A stretch of DNA of 64,000 bases from Robertmurraya andreesenii (GCF_030813005.1 NZ_JAUSTU010000012.1:93477-157476); one strand, 5' to 3'; shown: positions 1-8,391, counted from the stretch's first letter. A program made the numbers and translations. The notes: a model not told the origin generated them from the sequence alone.

Positions 1-1
1 C

Positions 2-289
2 ATCAGTGCATCCGTCCTTCTAAAAAACACAGTAGGAATTGCGGGAGTAGCAATCCTGCTCTTGATTGTTGCTTTTCCAGCGTTAAAAATTCTGATGATT
101 TCCTTCATCTATAAATTTGCTGCAGCCATCTTGCAGCCGCTTGGAGGAGGGCCAATTATTAAGTGCCTTGATGTAATCAGTAAGAGCATCATCTATGTTT
201 TTGCTGCGCTAGCCATTGTTTCACTCATGTTCTTTCTTAGCCTTACGGTCGTGATTGCCTCGGGCAACTTAACATTAATGGTTCGATAG
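2..289 (+). CDS. spoIIIAE: Stage III sporulation protein AE, C-terminal part (partial)
   Basis: This is the last 95 codons of a gene that enters from the left edge, so no start is visible. The residues are strongly hydrophobic, with at least two membrane segments and the stretch LQPLGGGPIIKCLDVISKSI, which fits the C-terminal end of SpoIIIAE. SpoIIIAE is a polytopic membrane protein of the SpoIIIA-SpoIIQ feeding channel that joins mother cell and forespore during engulfment. The call rests mainly on position: spoIIIAF, spoIIIAG and spoIIIAH follow in the usual order with gaps of only a few bases. The operon promoter lies outside the window. Confidence 0.9.
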   Translation: MSASVLLKNTVGIAGVAILLLIVAFPALKILMISFIYKFAAAILQPLGGGPIIKCLDVISKSIIYVFAALAIVSLMFFLSLTVVIASGNLTLMVR

Positions 290-299
290 GGGGATGAGT

Positions 300-917
300 A
301 TGGATTTTATTACAGAATGGGTTACGAATATTATCATATTTGTCCTCATCGCCACGATAATTGATTTACTTCTGCCGAATACGAGCATGCAAAAATACAC
401 GAAGATGGTGGCAGGCTTGTTGTTAATCGCGATCATCTTATCTCCCATTTTGAAACTATTATCCAATGATCTCGAATCTGCACTCGCCTCGATCCCAGCT
501 ATGCAAACAAAGGGTGAGGATAAAATGGAAAATTTAATAGATTTGCATAAAAAAGAAATACAAGCCTCCACTCGTGCATATATTTTAGAAGAAACGGCTG
601 TCCAACTTGAAGCGAACGTAGAAGAGGAGTTGATGGAGCAGTACGGATACGTGATAACGGACATTGAATTCATGGTGGATGAGAACAGCCCTGGCGATTT
701 TTTGGAGAGCTTGCAATCGGTTATCGTCCGGCTGGGCCAGCATGAAGCTGAGGCTCAGGCAGTCGAGGTCGTAAAGAAAGTAGAGATTAATACAAATGAA
801 CCTCCTCCATCGGTGCAACAAGCAAAGGAAAGCAAAAGGATCGCATCACTCTTATCTGAAAAATGGGATGTAGAAGAAGAAAAGATTCAAATCGTCGTAG
901 AAGGGGGGAGCAGATAG
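300..917 (+). CDS. spoIIIAF: Stage III sporulation protein AF
   Basis: Subunit of the SpoIIIA mother-cell complex. The first 60 residues contain two membrane segments, around IIIFVLIATIIDLLL and VAGLLLIAIILSPILKLL, followed by a soluble, charged C-terminal domain rich in Glu and Lys. The length of about 205 residues and the N-terminal MDFITEW pattern fit SpoIIIAF. An in-frame ATG also exists at 294, but the ribosome binding site (AGGGGG, 288-293) touches it. The ATG at 300 has a normal spacer, so 300 was chosen. The gene begins 10 bases after spoIIIAE and ends 4 bases before spoIIIAG, so it is part of the sigma-E dependent operon known in Bacillus. Confidence 0.93.
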   Translation: MDFITEWVTNIIIFVLIATIIDLLLPNTSMQKYTKMVAGLLLIAIILSPILKLLSNDLESALASIPAMQTKGEDKMENLIDLHKKEIQASTRAYILEETAVQLEANVEEELMEQYGYVITDIEFMVDENSPGDFLESLQSVIVRLGQHEAEAQAVEVVKKVEINTNEPPPSVQQAKESKRIASLLSEKWDVEEEKIQIVVEGGSR

Positions 918-921
918 CGAA

Positions 922-1563
922 ATGGAGAAGGACAAGGGACCGATATCATGGCTGAAAAAGCTATTTTCAAAGGAAGAAAGTGGAGACAAGAAATATCCCT
1001 ACTTAGTGATTGTTCTTTTGCTTGGAGCCGTTGTCATGATCATTGGCAATATGCTATCAGGGGATAAAAAGCCGGAATCAAGCACTTCGGTGATGTCAAA
1101 TGCTAAGGAAACAGAAGAGGACGTTGAAGTCTTCGGTAAGAAAACGGCCACAGGTAATGAAATGATTGCTGAATATGAAAGACGTTATGAGAATCAGCTA
1201 AAGGAAGCCCTTGAGGGAATAGCTGGCGTCAGCGATGTGATGGTCGTCGTGAATGTCGATGCAACAGAAAAACGAGTATTGGAGAAAAATTCTGTTCTTC
1301 GTTCACAAACAACAAATGAAAAAGACCGAGAAGGTGGAGAGAGAAAGGTTGACGATCAGTCACAGGATCATCAAATCGTCATTATCCGTGATGGAGAAAA
1401 AGAAGTTCCAATCGTGCTTGAAACGAAAAAGCCAGAAATTAGAGGAGTACTCGTCGTCGCAAAAGGAGCTGATAATATTCAAGTTAAGAAATGGATTATT
1501 GAGTCTGTCACGAAGCTATTGGATGTTCCAAGTCATCGTGTATCCGTCATGCCGAAAAAATAA
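922..1563 (+). CDS. spoIIIAG: Stage III sporulation protein AG
   Basis: SpoIIIAG is a ring-forming component of the channel between mother cell and forespore. The protein has 213 residues: a short cytoplasmic start (MEKDKGPISWLKKLF), one membrane segment near residues 27-44 (YLVIVLLLGAVVMIIGNML), a variable linker and a C-terminal ring-building (YscJ/FliF-like) domain with the stretch IAGVSDVMVVVNV. The start ATG lies 4 bases after the spoIIIAF stop; an AAGGGGGGAG-like sequence inside the end of spoIIIAF serves as ribosome binding site. Length and layout fit the family with no visible damage. Confidence 0.95.
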   Translation: MEKDKGPISWLKKLFSKEESGDKKYPYLVIVLLLGAVVMIIGNMLSGDKKPESSTSVMSNAKETEEDVEVFGKKTATGNEMIAEYERRYENQLKEALEGIAGVSDVMVVVNVDATEKRVLEKNSVLRSQTTNEKDREGGERKVDDQSQDHQIVIIRDGEKEVPIVLETKKPEIRGVLVVAKGADNIQVKKWIIESVTKLLDVPSHRVSVMPKK

Positions 1564-1614
1564 AATTCGCATTCGCGGCGGTTTAAATAAATCAAATTAA
1601 AAGGAGGATTTATC

Positions 1615-2166
1615 ATGTTATTAAAAAAGCAAACTGTATGGCTATTAACAATGTTAAGTTTAGTGGTTGTTCTATCAGTCTATTATATGACCTCCCCTGA
1701 TCAGCAAAAATATCAGCTAGCAGGCGTGGAGGAACAAGAGAAGAAAGATGTTGAGAAACAGGATGCGTCGGTAGAAACGGAGGATAGGGAGTCTGTTGTT
1801 TCAAGTGTTGCCAGTGACGAAGTATTCGAAGGATTGCGATTAAAGCTTGATGAGGATAGAAGTAAAATGAAGGAAGAATTAAGAGATATTATGGCATCAA
1901 CGGAGCTGCCTTCTGCAGAACGTTCAGCTGCCTACGATAAGATTGAAAATTTAGAGCAGGTAGCACAAAAGGAAGCAGTGCTAGAAACGCTCATTATCGC
2001 CATGGGCTATGATGATGCATTAGTTCGTGCTGATGGAGAAAAGGTAAATATTACGGTAAAATCAGACAAACCGTCAGCCAAAGCAGCGAATGAGATCATT
2101 CAAGTTGTGAAGAATGAGCTTGGGCATATGCAGGCAGTTGCCGTCGAATTTCATCCGAAGAAATAG
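1615..2166 (+). CDS. spoIIIAH: Stage III sporulation protein AH
   Basis: SpoIIIAH is the mother-cell membrane protein whose extracellular domain binds forespore SpoIIQ across the intermembrane space. One N-terminal membrane segment (residues about 7-24), a charged Glu/Lys-rich linker and a C-terminal YscJ/FliF-like domain (MGYDDALVRADGEKVNITVK region) are visible. At 183 residues it is somewhat shorter than the B. subtilis protein; the difference lies in the linker. The start is supported by an AAAGGAGG site 7 bases upstream. It is the last gene of the spoIIIA operon and is followed by a strong terminator. Confidence 0.95.
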   Translation: MLLKKQTVWLLTMLSLVVVLSVYYMTSPDQQKYQLAGVEEQEKKDVEKQDASVETEDRESVVSSVASDEVFEGLRLKLDEDRSKMKEELRDIMASTELPSAERSAAYDKIENLEQVAQKEAVLETLIIAMGYDDALVRADGEKVNITVKSDKPSAKAANEIIQVVKNELGHMQAVAVEFHPKK

Positions 2167-2184
2167 CTGCTGCTAAACAAGTAC

Positions 2185-2213
2185 AAAAATAACGGGGAAC
2201 CCCCGTTATTTTT
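2185..2213. terminator. Bidirectional terminator between spoIIIAH and the chemoreceptor gene
   Basis: A perfect 13-bp stem (AAAAATAACGGGG / CCCCGTTATTTTT) with a 3-base loop. It has A-runs and T-runs at both ends, so it can stop transcription from both sides. The stop codon of the convergent chemoreceptor gene lies inside the right arm. Confidence 0.9.
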
Positions 2214-3687
2214 GTTGTAGCTGCTTTAAATTTTCCACCGATTGAAAGGCTTCTATTGCTGAGCCAAGGAGCATTTCATGCTGAGAGGTTTGCAAGCCTA
2301 CCGTTGATGAGAGCTCCTGCAAAGAAGCACTTGCCTGTTCAATGACCGAACTAAATTCATTGATGGATACTTCAATCGATTTTGAAGAATTTAACACATC
2401 CGTGGTCAATGTGTCATATTTGGAAATATCCTCCTTGAGCACATGAAAGGTTTCTTTGATTTTGGTGAAGGCTTCATGGGTATCGAGTGCTAATTGTAGG
2501 TTATCGGTAATTTTATCACTTGTAACAGAAGCCGTCTTCATCGTCCCTTGAGTATCACTGATGACATCGCTCAAATTATCGGTAATTTGCGTCGCTGTTT
2601 TTCTCGTCACATCTGCAAGCTTTCGTACCTCTTCAGCTACGACAGCAAAGCCCTTACCAGAATCCCCTGCACGAGCGGCCTCAATAGATGCATTAAGCGC
2701 AAGCAAATTGGTTTGTTCAGCGATTTCCTGAATGGCTTTTGCAAAGGTGGATGTCTCTTTTACTAAATCAGCTAATGAGGTCATTTGCTGATTTATTTTT
2801 CCCATATCTTCAAAGGAATCAGAGAGGTCTTCCTTTAATTTCGTCACGAGCACTTCTCCATGATTAGTGATTTCTTCAGCGTTGATTGTATCCTTGTGAA
2901 GTTTTTTCACGAGATTACTTGTTTCATTCGCAACCTGACTTGAAACCTCTAATGCCTTTGTGATTTCAACAATGGAATCGGACTGGGTTTGGATTCCTGC
3001 TGCAATCTCTCCAATGGATTGATTCATTTCCTGTGAAGCTTCATAATTCTCATGGCTCTTATTTTTCACAGTATGAATGAGGTCGGAGAGACTTAAGGTG
3101 TTTTCTTCTACCGTTTTTCTAATTTCTCGATCCGTTAACAGCAAATCCTCCGTTTGCTTCTGGGCTTCAACGATGTTTTCTGCAAGTTTTTTCGATATAG
3201 CAAGCTGGAAATTTAGTAAAATAGTATTAAGCGTATAGAGTAAATAAACAGTTGCGTAATTTTTTGCTTCTAGTGGTAACTGACTATGATATTTCCATGT
3301 AAAAACAGTTGTTGCCAGTATGCCAAGTGTAAATCCTGTCCAAAGCACTCTTCGATCCATATAAATCGCAGCGGTTGCCAGGATAAAATACAGGAGCACA
3401 TAGGCCGTTGGAGAAACACTATTTGCCATAATGATGTACATGACGACCGAAACTAGGATGGTGGCTAAATAAGGAATCATATGGACTAATTTCTTTGTGT
3501 AGTGAAGTGTGGCAATAATTCCTACTCCTAAGAAACCACCGATTATAATGGATAAAATGAGTGCTAATTCCTTTTTGAGAATGATGTCAACAACCGCCCC
3601 AAGAATGACACAAACAAAGGTCGCTTTTACTACAAGAGAATTTTTTCTAGTTAAATCCTCCTGTTTGATTTCTTCAATGGTCTTCAT
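2206..3687 (-). CDS. Methyl-accepting chemotaxis protein with polytopic membrane N-terminus
   Basis: A chemoreceptor of 493 residues. The first 170 residues hold about six membrane segments with almost no extracellular loop, so there is no classical Cache or other periplasmic sensor domain and no obvious HAMP domain. After about residue 180 comes the long coiled-coil signalling domain. Its hairpin tip is clear (EIAEQTNLLALNASIEAARA, then GFAVVAEEVRKLAD), which is the part that binds CheA and CheW. The start has an AAGGAGGAG site. The gene is monocistronic and sits against the direction of the core genes between spoIIIAH and accB, a place where B. subtilis has no receptor gene. The stimulus cannot be read; sensing through the membrane part is inferred. 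Confidence 0.9.
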   Translation of the reverse strand: MKTIEEIKQEDLTRKNSLVVKATFVCVILGAVVDIILKKELALILSIIIGGFLGVGIIATLHYTKKLVHMIPYLATILVSVVMYIIMANSVSPTAYVLLYFILATAAIYMDRRVLWTGFTLGILATTVFTWKYHSQLPLEAKNYATVYLLYTLNTILLNFQLAISKKLAENIVEAQKQTEDLLLTDREIRKTVEENTLSLSDLIHTVKNKSHENYEASQEMNQSIGEIAAGIQTQSDSIVEITKALEVSSQVANETSNLVKKLHKDTINAEEITNHGEVLVTKLKEDLSDSFEDMGKINQQMTSLADLVKETSTFAKAIQEIAEQTNLLALNASIEAARAGDSGKGFAVVAEEVRKLADVTRKTATQITDNLSDVISDTQGTMKTASVTSDKITDNLQLALDTHEAFTKIKETFHVLKEDISKYDTLTTDVLNSSKSIEVSINEFSSVIEQASASLQELSSTVGLQTSQHEMLLGSAIEAFQSVENLKQLQQK

Positions 3688-3821
3688 AAAACTCCTCCTT
3701 ATTTCCCCTATTTACTATTTTTCGATATCATCCTACAAAAATCCTTTTTCGCATTCGCAAATTTGGAAAATTTAATTTATTATAGAGGGGAAGAGCCCAT
3801 TGTTGATTACTTAGAAAAAGA

Positions 3822-3851
3822 TTGAATTTTTATAAGGTCTTATCGTATAGT
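3822..3851 (+). promoter_or_regulatory. Likely sigma-A promoter of accBC
   Basis: TTGAAT at 3822-3827 and TATAGT at 3846-3851 with an 18-base spacer, placed about 40 bases before the accB start. Transcription would begin near 3858, inside the possible FapR site. Confidence 0.6.
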
Positions 3852-3852
3852 G

Positions 3853-3869
3853 TTAGTATCTAGTACCAA
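3853..3869. promoter_or_regulatory. Possible FapR operator in front of accBC
   Basis: The 17 bases TTAGTATCTAGTACCAA match the known FapR arrangement TTAGTA-N5-TACTAA with one change in the right half. The site directly follows the -10 box and covers the expected transcription start, a place where a repressor would block transcription. FapR represses fatty-acid and phospholipid synthesis genes and is released by malonyl-CoA, the product of acetyl-CoA carboxylase. The match is read by eye; binding is inferred. Confidence 0.5.
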
Positions 3870-3891
3870 ATTTTATTAGGGAGTGTCACTC

Positions 3892-4401
3892 ATGCTAAAA
3901 GTACAAGAAATCCGCGAATTAATTAAGCTAGTAGACCAATCGAATTTGGACGAATTTGTATATGAATTTGATGATTGCAAGATCAAAATGAAAAAGCATA
4001 AGACGGAAACTGTTGCTGTCTCTGTACCACAAATATCAACCCAAGCTGTTGACCTAGCCCCACAGGCAACGGCAGTAGAAGCTGCAGCCGTCAAGCAGGA
4101 AGTGGAAGAGGTGAAAGAGGCCCCAGCGCCAGAGGTGAAGGAGTCTAGTACGACAGAGAATTTACATAAGATTACATCTCCGATGGTTGGAACCTTCTAT
4201 GAAGCATCATCCCCTGATGCTGAGCCATATGTGAAAGTGGGCTCTAAGGTATCAACTGATTCCATCGTGTGTATCGTTGAGGCGATGAAGTTATTTAATG
4301 AAATTGAGGCTGAAGTGAAAGGTGAAATTGTTGAGATCCTTGTGAAAAACGGTCAGCTAGTGGAATATGGCCAGCCGCTGTTTTTAGTAAAGCCTGAATA
4401 A
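3892..4401 (+). CDS. accB: Acetyl-CoA carboxylase biotin carboxyl carrier protein
   Basis: AccB carries the biotin that shuttles carboxyl groups in acetyl-CoA carboxylase, the first committed step of fatty-acid synthesis. The 169-residue protein starts with a conserved segment (VQEIRELIKLVDQSNLDEF), continues with an Ala/Pro/Glu-rich flexible linker (about 45-85) and ends in a biotinyl domain with EAMKL at 130-134; K133 is the biotinylated lysine. The upstream GTG at 3883 is less likely as start because the ribosome binding site GGGAG at 3880-3884 overlaps it and has correct spacing to the ATG at 3892. accC follows directly, forming the usual accBC pair. Confidence 0.96.
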   Translation: MLKVQEIRELIKLVDQSNLDEFVYEFDDCKIKMKKHKTETVAVSVPQISTQAVDLAPQATAVEAAAVKQEVEEVKEAPAPEVKESSTTENLHKITSPMVGTFYEASSPDAEPYVKVGSKVSTDSIVCIVEAMKLFNEIEAEVKGEIVEILVKNGQLVEYGQPLFLVKPE

Positions 4402-4416
4402 GGAGCGATGCCAAGC

Positions 4417-5772
4417 ATGATCAAGAAATTACTTATTGCTAATCGAGGAGAAATCGCGGTCAGAATCATTCGCGCTTGTAGAGAACTGGGAATTGAGTCG
4501 GTCGCTGTTTACTCTGAAGCAGATAAAGAAGCCTTACATGTCAGTCTAGCGGATGAGGCATATTGTATCGGGCCAACGCTGTCAAAGGATAGCTACTTAA
4601 ATTTTACCAATATTGTAAGTGTTGCAAAGCTAACGGGTTGTCAGGCTATCCATCCCGGCTATGGTTTTTTAGCGGAGAATGCAGCATTCGCTGAGCTTTG
4701 CCGTGAGTGTAATATCATTTTTGTTGGTCCTTCTCCTGAAGCGATTACGAAGATGGGTACAAAGGATATTGCGAGAGAAACAATGAAGGCAGCCAATGTG
4801 CCAATTGTTCCTGGATCACAAGGAATTATCAAGGATGAAGCGGAAGCGATTGAACTTGCGAACACCATCGGCTATCCAGTAATCATTAAGGCTACTGCAG
4901 GTGGCGGCGGAAAAGGGATTCGAGTTGCCCGTAATGAAACCGAATTAATAAAAGGGATCAATATTACGCAACAGGAGGCCTTAACGGCTTTCGGTAACCC
5001 TGGTGTATACATTGAGAAATATATAGAGGATTTCCGCCATGTGGAAATACAAGTGCTCGCAGATAATCATGGGAACGTCGTTCATCTAGGGGAGCGTGAT
5101 TGCTCGATCCAAAGACGGCTGCAGAAGCTCTTGGAGGAAACCCCATCTCCGGCATTGGATGAGGAGATTCGAAAAGAAATGGGCGATGCTGCTGTAAAAG
5201 CAGCAAAAGCAGTTGATTATACGGGTGCAGGTACGATAGAATTTATCTATGATTATCGTAATCGAAAGTTTTACTTTATGGAAATGAATACTCGAATCCA
5301 AGTAGAGCATCCAGTAACCGAAATGGTCACGGGAGTCGATCTCATAAAGGAACAAATTAAGGTCGCTTCAGGGGAAAAGCTCGCATTCGCACAGGAGGAT
5401 GTTGAGTTTAATGGTTGGGCTATTGAATGCAGAATCAATGCCGAAAACCCTGAGAAGAACTTCCTGCCATCCCCTGGCAAGATTCACATGTACCTCCCAC
5501 CTGGTGGCTTAGGGGTTCGAATTGATTCGGCTGTATATCCAGGATATACGATTCCTCCTTTTTATGATTCGATGATTGCGAAGATTATTTCTTATGGAAG
5601 CACGAGAGAAGAAGCGATCTCTCGGATGAAAAGAGCGTTGAGTGAATTTGTCATTGAAGGTATTCATACGACGATTCCATTCCACCTAAAATTACTAAGC
5701 CATGAGAAGTTTGTGGCGGGTGATTTTAATACAAAATTTCTTGAATTGTATGATGTCATGAAATCAGATTGA
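4417..5772 (+). CDS. accC: Acetyl-CoA carboxylase biotin carboxylase subunit
   Basis: AccC carboxylates the biotin on AccB using ATP and bicarbonate. At 451 residues it shows the complete ATP-grasp layout: the N-terminal MIKKLLIANRGEIAVRIIRA, the glycine-rich ATP loop KATAGGGGKGIR, the catalytic region HVEIQVLADNHG with GERDCSIQRR, and the metal and active-site motif MEMNTRIQVEHPVTE. An ATG at 4408 is also in frame but would leave only two bases between the AAGGAG site and the start; the ATG at 4417 gives the family-typical N-terminus MIKKLL. The enzyme may also serve the propionyl-CoA carboxyltransferase at 37958, which has no alpha subunit beside it; this is inference. Confidence 0.97.
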   Translation: MIKKLLIANRGEIAVRIIRACRELGIESVAVYSEADKEALHVSLADEAYCIGPTLSKDSYLNFTNIVSVAKLTGCQAIHPGYGFLAENAAFAELCRECNIIFVGPSPEAITKMGTKDIARETMKAANVPIVPGSQGIIKDEAEAIELANTIGYPVIIKATAGGGGKGIRVARNETELIKGINITQQEALTAFGNPGVYIEKYIEDFRHVEIQVLADNHGNVVHLGERDCSIQRRLQKLLEETPSPALDEEIRKEMGDAAVKAAKAVDYTGAGTIEFIYDYRNRKFYFMEMNTRIQVEHPVTEMVTGVDLIKEQIKVASGEKLAFAQEDVEFNGWAIECRINAENPEKNFLPSPGKIHMYLPPGGLGVRIDSAVYPGYTIPPFYDSMIAKIISYGSTREEAISRMKRALSEFVIEGIHTTIPFHLKLLSHEKFVAGDFNTKFLELYDVMKSD

Positions 5773-5789
5773 TACTGGAGGGTGCAGAA

Positions 5790-6197
5790 ATGAGCGAACA
5801 GAATATTTTAGAAATGAGTCAAGGACCATCAGGGCTTGGCAAAATTGAAATTGCTCCTGAAGTCATTGAAGTCATTGCGGGAATAGCGGCTTCAGAGGTA
5901 GAAGGCGTTTCACAAATGCGTGGGAATTTTGCTTCAGGTGTCGTTGAAAGACTTGGGAAAAAGAACCACGGTAAGGGTGTAAAGGTTGAACTAACAGAGG
6001 ATGGAATCAAGGTAGATGTATACTGTCTAATGAAATTTGGAGTATCCATACCGACGGTTGCTCAAAAGGTACAAGATAATATTCGCCAGGCTCTTTTAAA
6101 CATGACTGCCCTTGAAGCAGAGGAAGTCAATGTTCATATCGTTGGAATTCAATTTGAAACACAAAAGCAAGAAGCTGAAACGGAACAAGAAATGTAG
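5790..6197 (+). CDS. yqhY: Asp23/Gls24 family envelope protein YqhY
   Basis: A 135-residue protein of the alkaline shock protein 23 family with the typical IEIAPEVIEVIAGIAASEVE start and the repeated beta-alpha pattern ending in EVNVHIVGIQFE. In Bacillus this protein is made from the accBC operon and is linked genetically to control of acetyl-CoA carboxylase activity; its biochemical function is not settled. The start ATG has GGAGG 10 bases upstream and follows accC by 17 bases. The C-terminal tail is rich in Glu and Gln. A terminator follows directly, so accB-accC-yqhY form one unit. Confidence 0.92.
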   Translation: MSEQNILEMSQGPSGLGKIEIAPEVIEVIAGIAASEVEGVSQMRGNFASGVVERLGKKNHGKGVKVELTEDGIKVDVYCLMKFGVSIPTVAQKVQDNIRQALLNMTALEAEEVNVHIVGIQFETQKQEAETEQEM

Positions 6198-6210
6198 TTA
6201 AAACAGCGGA

Positions 6211-6243
6211 AGCCAGAGACAACACAATGTCTTTGGCTTTTCT
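6211..6243 (+). terminator. Terminator after yqhY
   Basis: An 11-bp stem (AGCCAGAGACA / TGTCTTTGGCT, one G-T pair) with a 6-base loop, followed by a T-rich tract. Confidence 0.85.
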
Positions 6244-6386
6244 CATTTTTTTGAGTCTTTTTCATTTAAAAAAAGGTTATAGTGAGAGTAGGTAGGAAGA
6301 TTCCCTTTAACAAGACATGTCGTTATGCTATTATTTCTATGGACTTCAAAAAACTGAATCCTATTTATAAAGGAGTTTTTCAATAG

Positions 6387-6779
6387 ATGAAAAGAAGAAC
6401 AGCGAGAGAAAAGGCACTACAGGCCCTATTTCAAATTGATGTAAGTGATGCTGTACCGAACGAAGCGATTGAGCATGTCCTGGACGGTGTGCGAAGTGAT
6501 GATTACTTGGAACGGCTTGTACTAGGTGTGGTCGAAAATCTTCCACAGATTGATGATTTGATTCAAGCTAATCTTGAAAAGTGGACAATGGATCGCTTAG
6601 CCATTGTTGACAGAAATATTTTAAGACTTTCCACCTACGAGCTCCTGTATTGCAAAGAGGACGTTCCGACAAATGTGGTGATTGACGAAGCGATTGAAAT
6701 TGCAAAAGTATTTGGAGATGAGGAATCGGGCCGCTTTATTAACGGAATTTTATCCAAAGTGAAGGAAGTCGTTAGCTAG
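6387..6779 (+). CDS. nusB: Transcription antitermination factor NusB
   Basis: NusB binds boxA RNA together with ribosomal protein S10 and keeps RNA polymerase from terminating early in rRNA operons. The 130-residue protein has the family start MKRRTAREKALQALFQID and the end DVPTNVVIDEAIEIAKVFGD followed by GRFINGILSKV, so it is full length. The ribosome binding site is AAAGGAG with good spacing. It starts a new transcription unit after the yqhY terminator. In Bacillus the next gene is normally folD; here xseA follows after 32 bases. Confidence 0.97.
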   Translation: MKRRTAREKALQALFQIDVSDAVPNEAIEHVLDGVRSDDYLERLVLGVVENLPQIDDLIQANLEKWTMDRLAIVDRNILRLSTYELLYCKEDVPTNVVIDEAIEIAKVFGDEESGRFINGILSKVKEVVS

Positions 6780-6811
6780 GGCAGCTTCCAGTTTTGTAAG
6801 GAGTTTTTCAT

Positions 6812-8173
6812 ATGAGCGAGAACCGCTTTTTAACTGTTACTGCTTTAACAAAATATATCAAAAGAAAATTTGATGCTGATCCCCATCTTCATGATGTATT
6901 TGTGAAGGGAGAAATCTCTAACTTCAAACAGCATTCAAGTGGCCATATGTATTTTACGCTTAAGGATGAAAGAGCTCGAATTTTGGCGGTTATGTTTGCA
7001 AGTCAAAACCGCTCCCTCAAATTTATTCCTGAAAATGGGATGAAGGTCCTTCTCTCTGGTGAAGTCACCGTCTATGAGCAGGGTGGGCAGTATCAAATCT
7101 ATGTGAAGACGATGCAGCCTGATGGAATCGGTGATCTATATTTAGCCTACGAGCAGCTAAAGGAAAGATTAGAGAAGGAAGGACTTTTCTCACCTGAGCA
7201 TAAAAAGCCACTCCCGAAGTTCCCGAATACGGTAGGAGTCATTACCTCTCCAACAGGTGCTGCCGTCCGGGATATTATTACAACGATTAAAAGAAGGTAT
7301 CCGGTTGCCCGCATCCTCATTTTTCCAGCGCTTGTACAAGGTGACCATGCATCAGGCTCGATTGTGAAGGCGATTGAAAAGGCAAATGAAATGAATGAGG
7401 TAGACTGCTTGATCGTTGGTCGCGGTGGTGGCTCGATTGAAGAGCTATGGGCCTTTAACGAAGAAGCCGTAGTGAGAGCTATCTTTGCGTCAAGGGTTCC
7501 GATAATATCAGCAGTTGGCCATGAAACGGATTTTACAATTGCGGATTTTGTTGCCGATATGCGGGCGCCGACCCCTACAGGAGCAGCGGAGCTAGCGGTC
7601 CCACATATGAACGAACTGCTTGAGAGAGTGTTAACGAAGCAATCGAGATTAATTCGCGTCATGAAGGAAAAAGTCCGGTTTCAACAAGAACGGCTCAATC
7701 GTATAGAGAAATCATATGCATTCCGATATCCACAGAAGATGTATGAGCAGAAAATGGAGCAGGTTGATAAAGTGACAGAAAGACTTGTTCGTGGAGCAGA
7801 TAATCTTTTTGTTACTCAAAAAGACGCCTATAGTAGCTTAATTCGGCGTCTGGAGCGAAACAACCCAAAGCAGTTATTCGCGATGGCTGCTGAACAGCAT
7901 ACAAAAATGGAAAAGGAATTAAACAGAGCTATGGTGGCGATTTTTTCGGCCAAAAGCAAGGATTATCATCAAATGCTTGCGACCTTAGATGCATTAAGCC
8001 CACTTAAAGTTATGGATCGGGGCTATAGTCTTGTGTACGATCAGGAAGGAAGACTAGCAAAGAGTGTGGGAGACTTTTCGAAGGATAGTCAACTGAAGGT
8101 TCAAATGGCTGATGGTTCACTTTTATGCAAAGTGACTGAAGTAGAGGGGAAGGAGAGCCATAATGGAGGATAA
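6812..8173 (+). CDS. xseA: Exodeoxyribonuclease VII large subunit
   Basis: Large subunit of exonuclease VII, which degrades single-stranded DNA from both ends in repair. The N-terminal OB-fold (residues about 5-105, with VKGEISNFKQHSSGHMYFTL) binds DNA. The catalytic core includes GVITSPTGAAVRDI, VGRGGGSIEELWAFNEE and ISAVGHETDFTIADFVADMR with the conserved PTPTGAAE motif. A long helical region and a short C-terminal beta segment (LSPLKVMDRGYSLV) follow. Length is 453 residues, usual for the family. The stop overlaps the start of xseB by 11 bases, suggesting translational coupling of the two subunits. Confidence 0.97.
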   Translation: MSENRFLTVTALTKYIKRKFDADPHLHDVFVKGEISNFKQHSSGHMYFTLKDERARILAVMFASQNRSLKFIPENGMKVLLSGEVTVYEQGGQYQIYVKTMQPDGIGDLYLAYEQLKERLEKEGLFSPEHKKPLPKFPNTVGVITSPTGAAVRDIITTIKRRYPVARILIFPALVQGDHASGSIVKAIEKANEMNEVDCLIVGRGGGSIEELWAFNEEAVVRAIFASRVPIISAVGHETDFTIADFVADMRAPTPTGAAELAVPHMNELLERVLTKQSRLIRVMKEKVRFQQERLNRIEKSYAFRYPQKMYEQKMEQVDKVTERLVRGADNLFVTQKDAYSSLIRRLERNNPKQLFAMAAEQHTKMEKELNRAMVAIFSAKSKDYHQMLATLDALSPLKVMDRGYSLVYDQEGRLAKSVGDFSKDSQLKVQMADGSLLCKVTEVEGKESHNGG

Positions 8174-8390
8174 ATTATCATTTGAAGAGGCGATGAAAAA
8201 CCTTGAAGACATTGTCGAAAAGCTAGAAGAAGGAGATGTCCCTTTGGAGGAAGCAATCGCGATCTATCGCAGAGGGATGGAACTTTCAAAGCTTTGTCAT
8301 GATAAATTAAAGAACGTAGAAGAACAATTAACGCAGGTCATTACCGAGGATGGAAAGAAAGAAGAATTTTCCATACAAGAGGAGGAATAA
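8163..8390 (+). CDS. xseB: Exodeoxyribonuclease VII small subunit
   Basis: Small helical subunit of exonuclease VII; several copies bind each XseA. The 75 residues start with LSFEEAMKNLEDIVEKLEEG and contain the typical LEEAIAIYRRGMELSKLC second helix. The start codon lies inside the end of xseA in another frame, with AAGGAGAG just upstream. The stop is followed after one base by the GTG start of ispA, so xseA, xseB and ispA are translated from one message. Confidence 0.95.
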   Translation: MEDKLSFEEAMKNLEDIVEKLEEGDVPLEEAIAIYRRGMELSKLCHDKLKNVEEQLTQVITEDGKKEEFSIQEEE

Positions 8391-8391
8391 T

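Noticed and set aside
7147..7662. Minus-strand open frame of 171 codons inside xseA
   Set aside because: It is a shadow of a well supported gene, with Ser/Thr-rich composition typical of antisense frames. The same holds for 25638-26153 inside lpdV and other long minus-strand frames.
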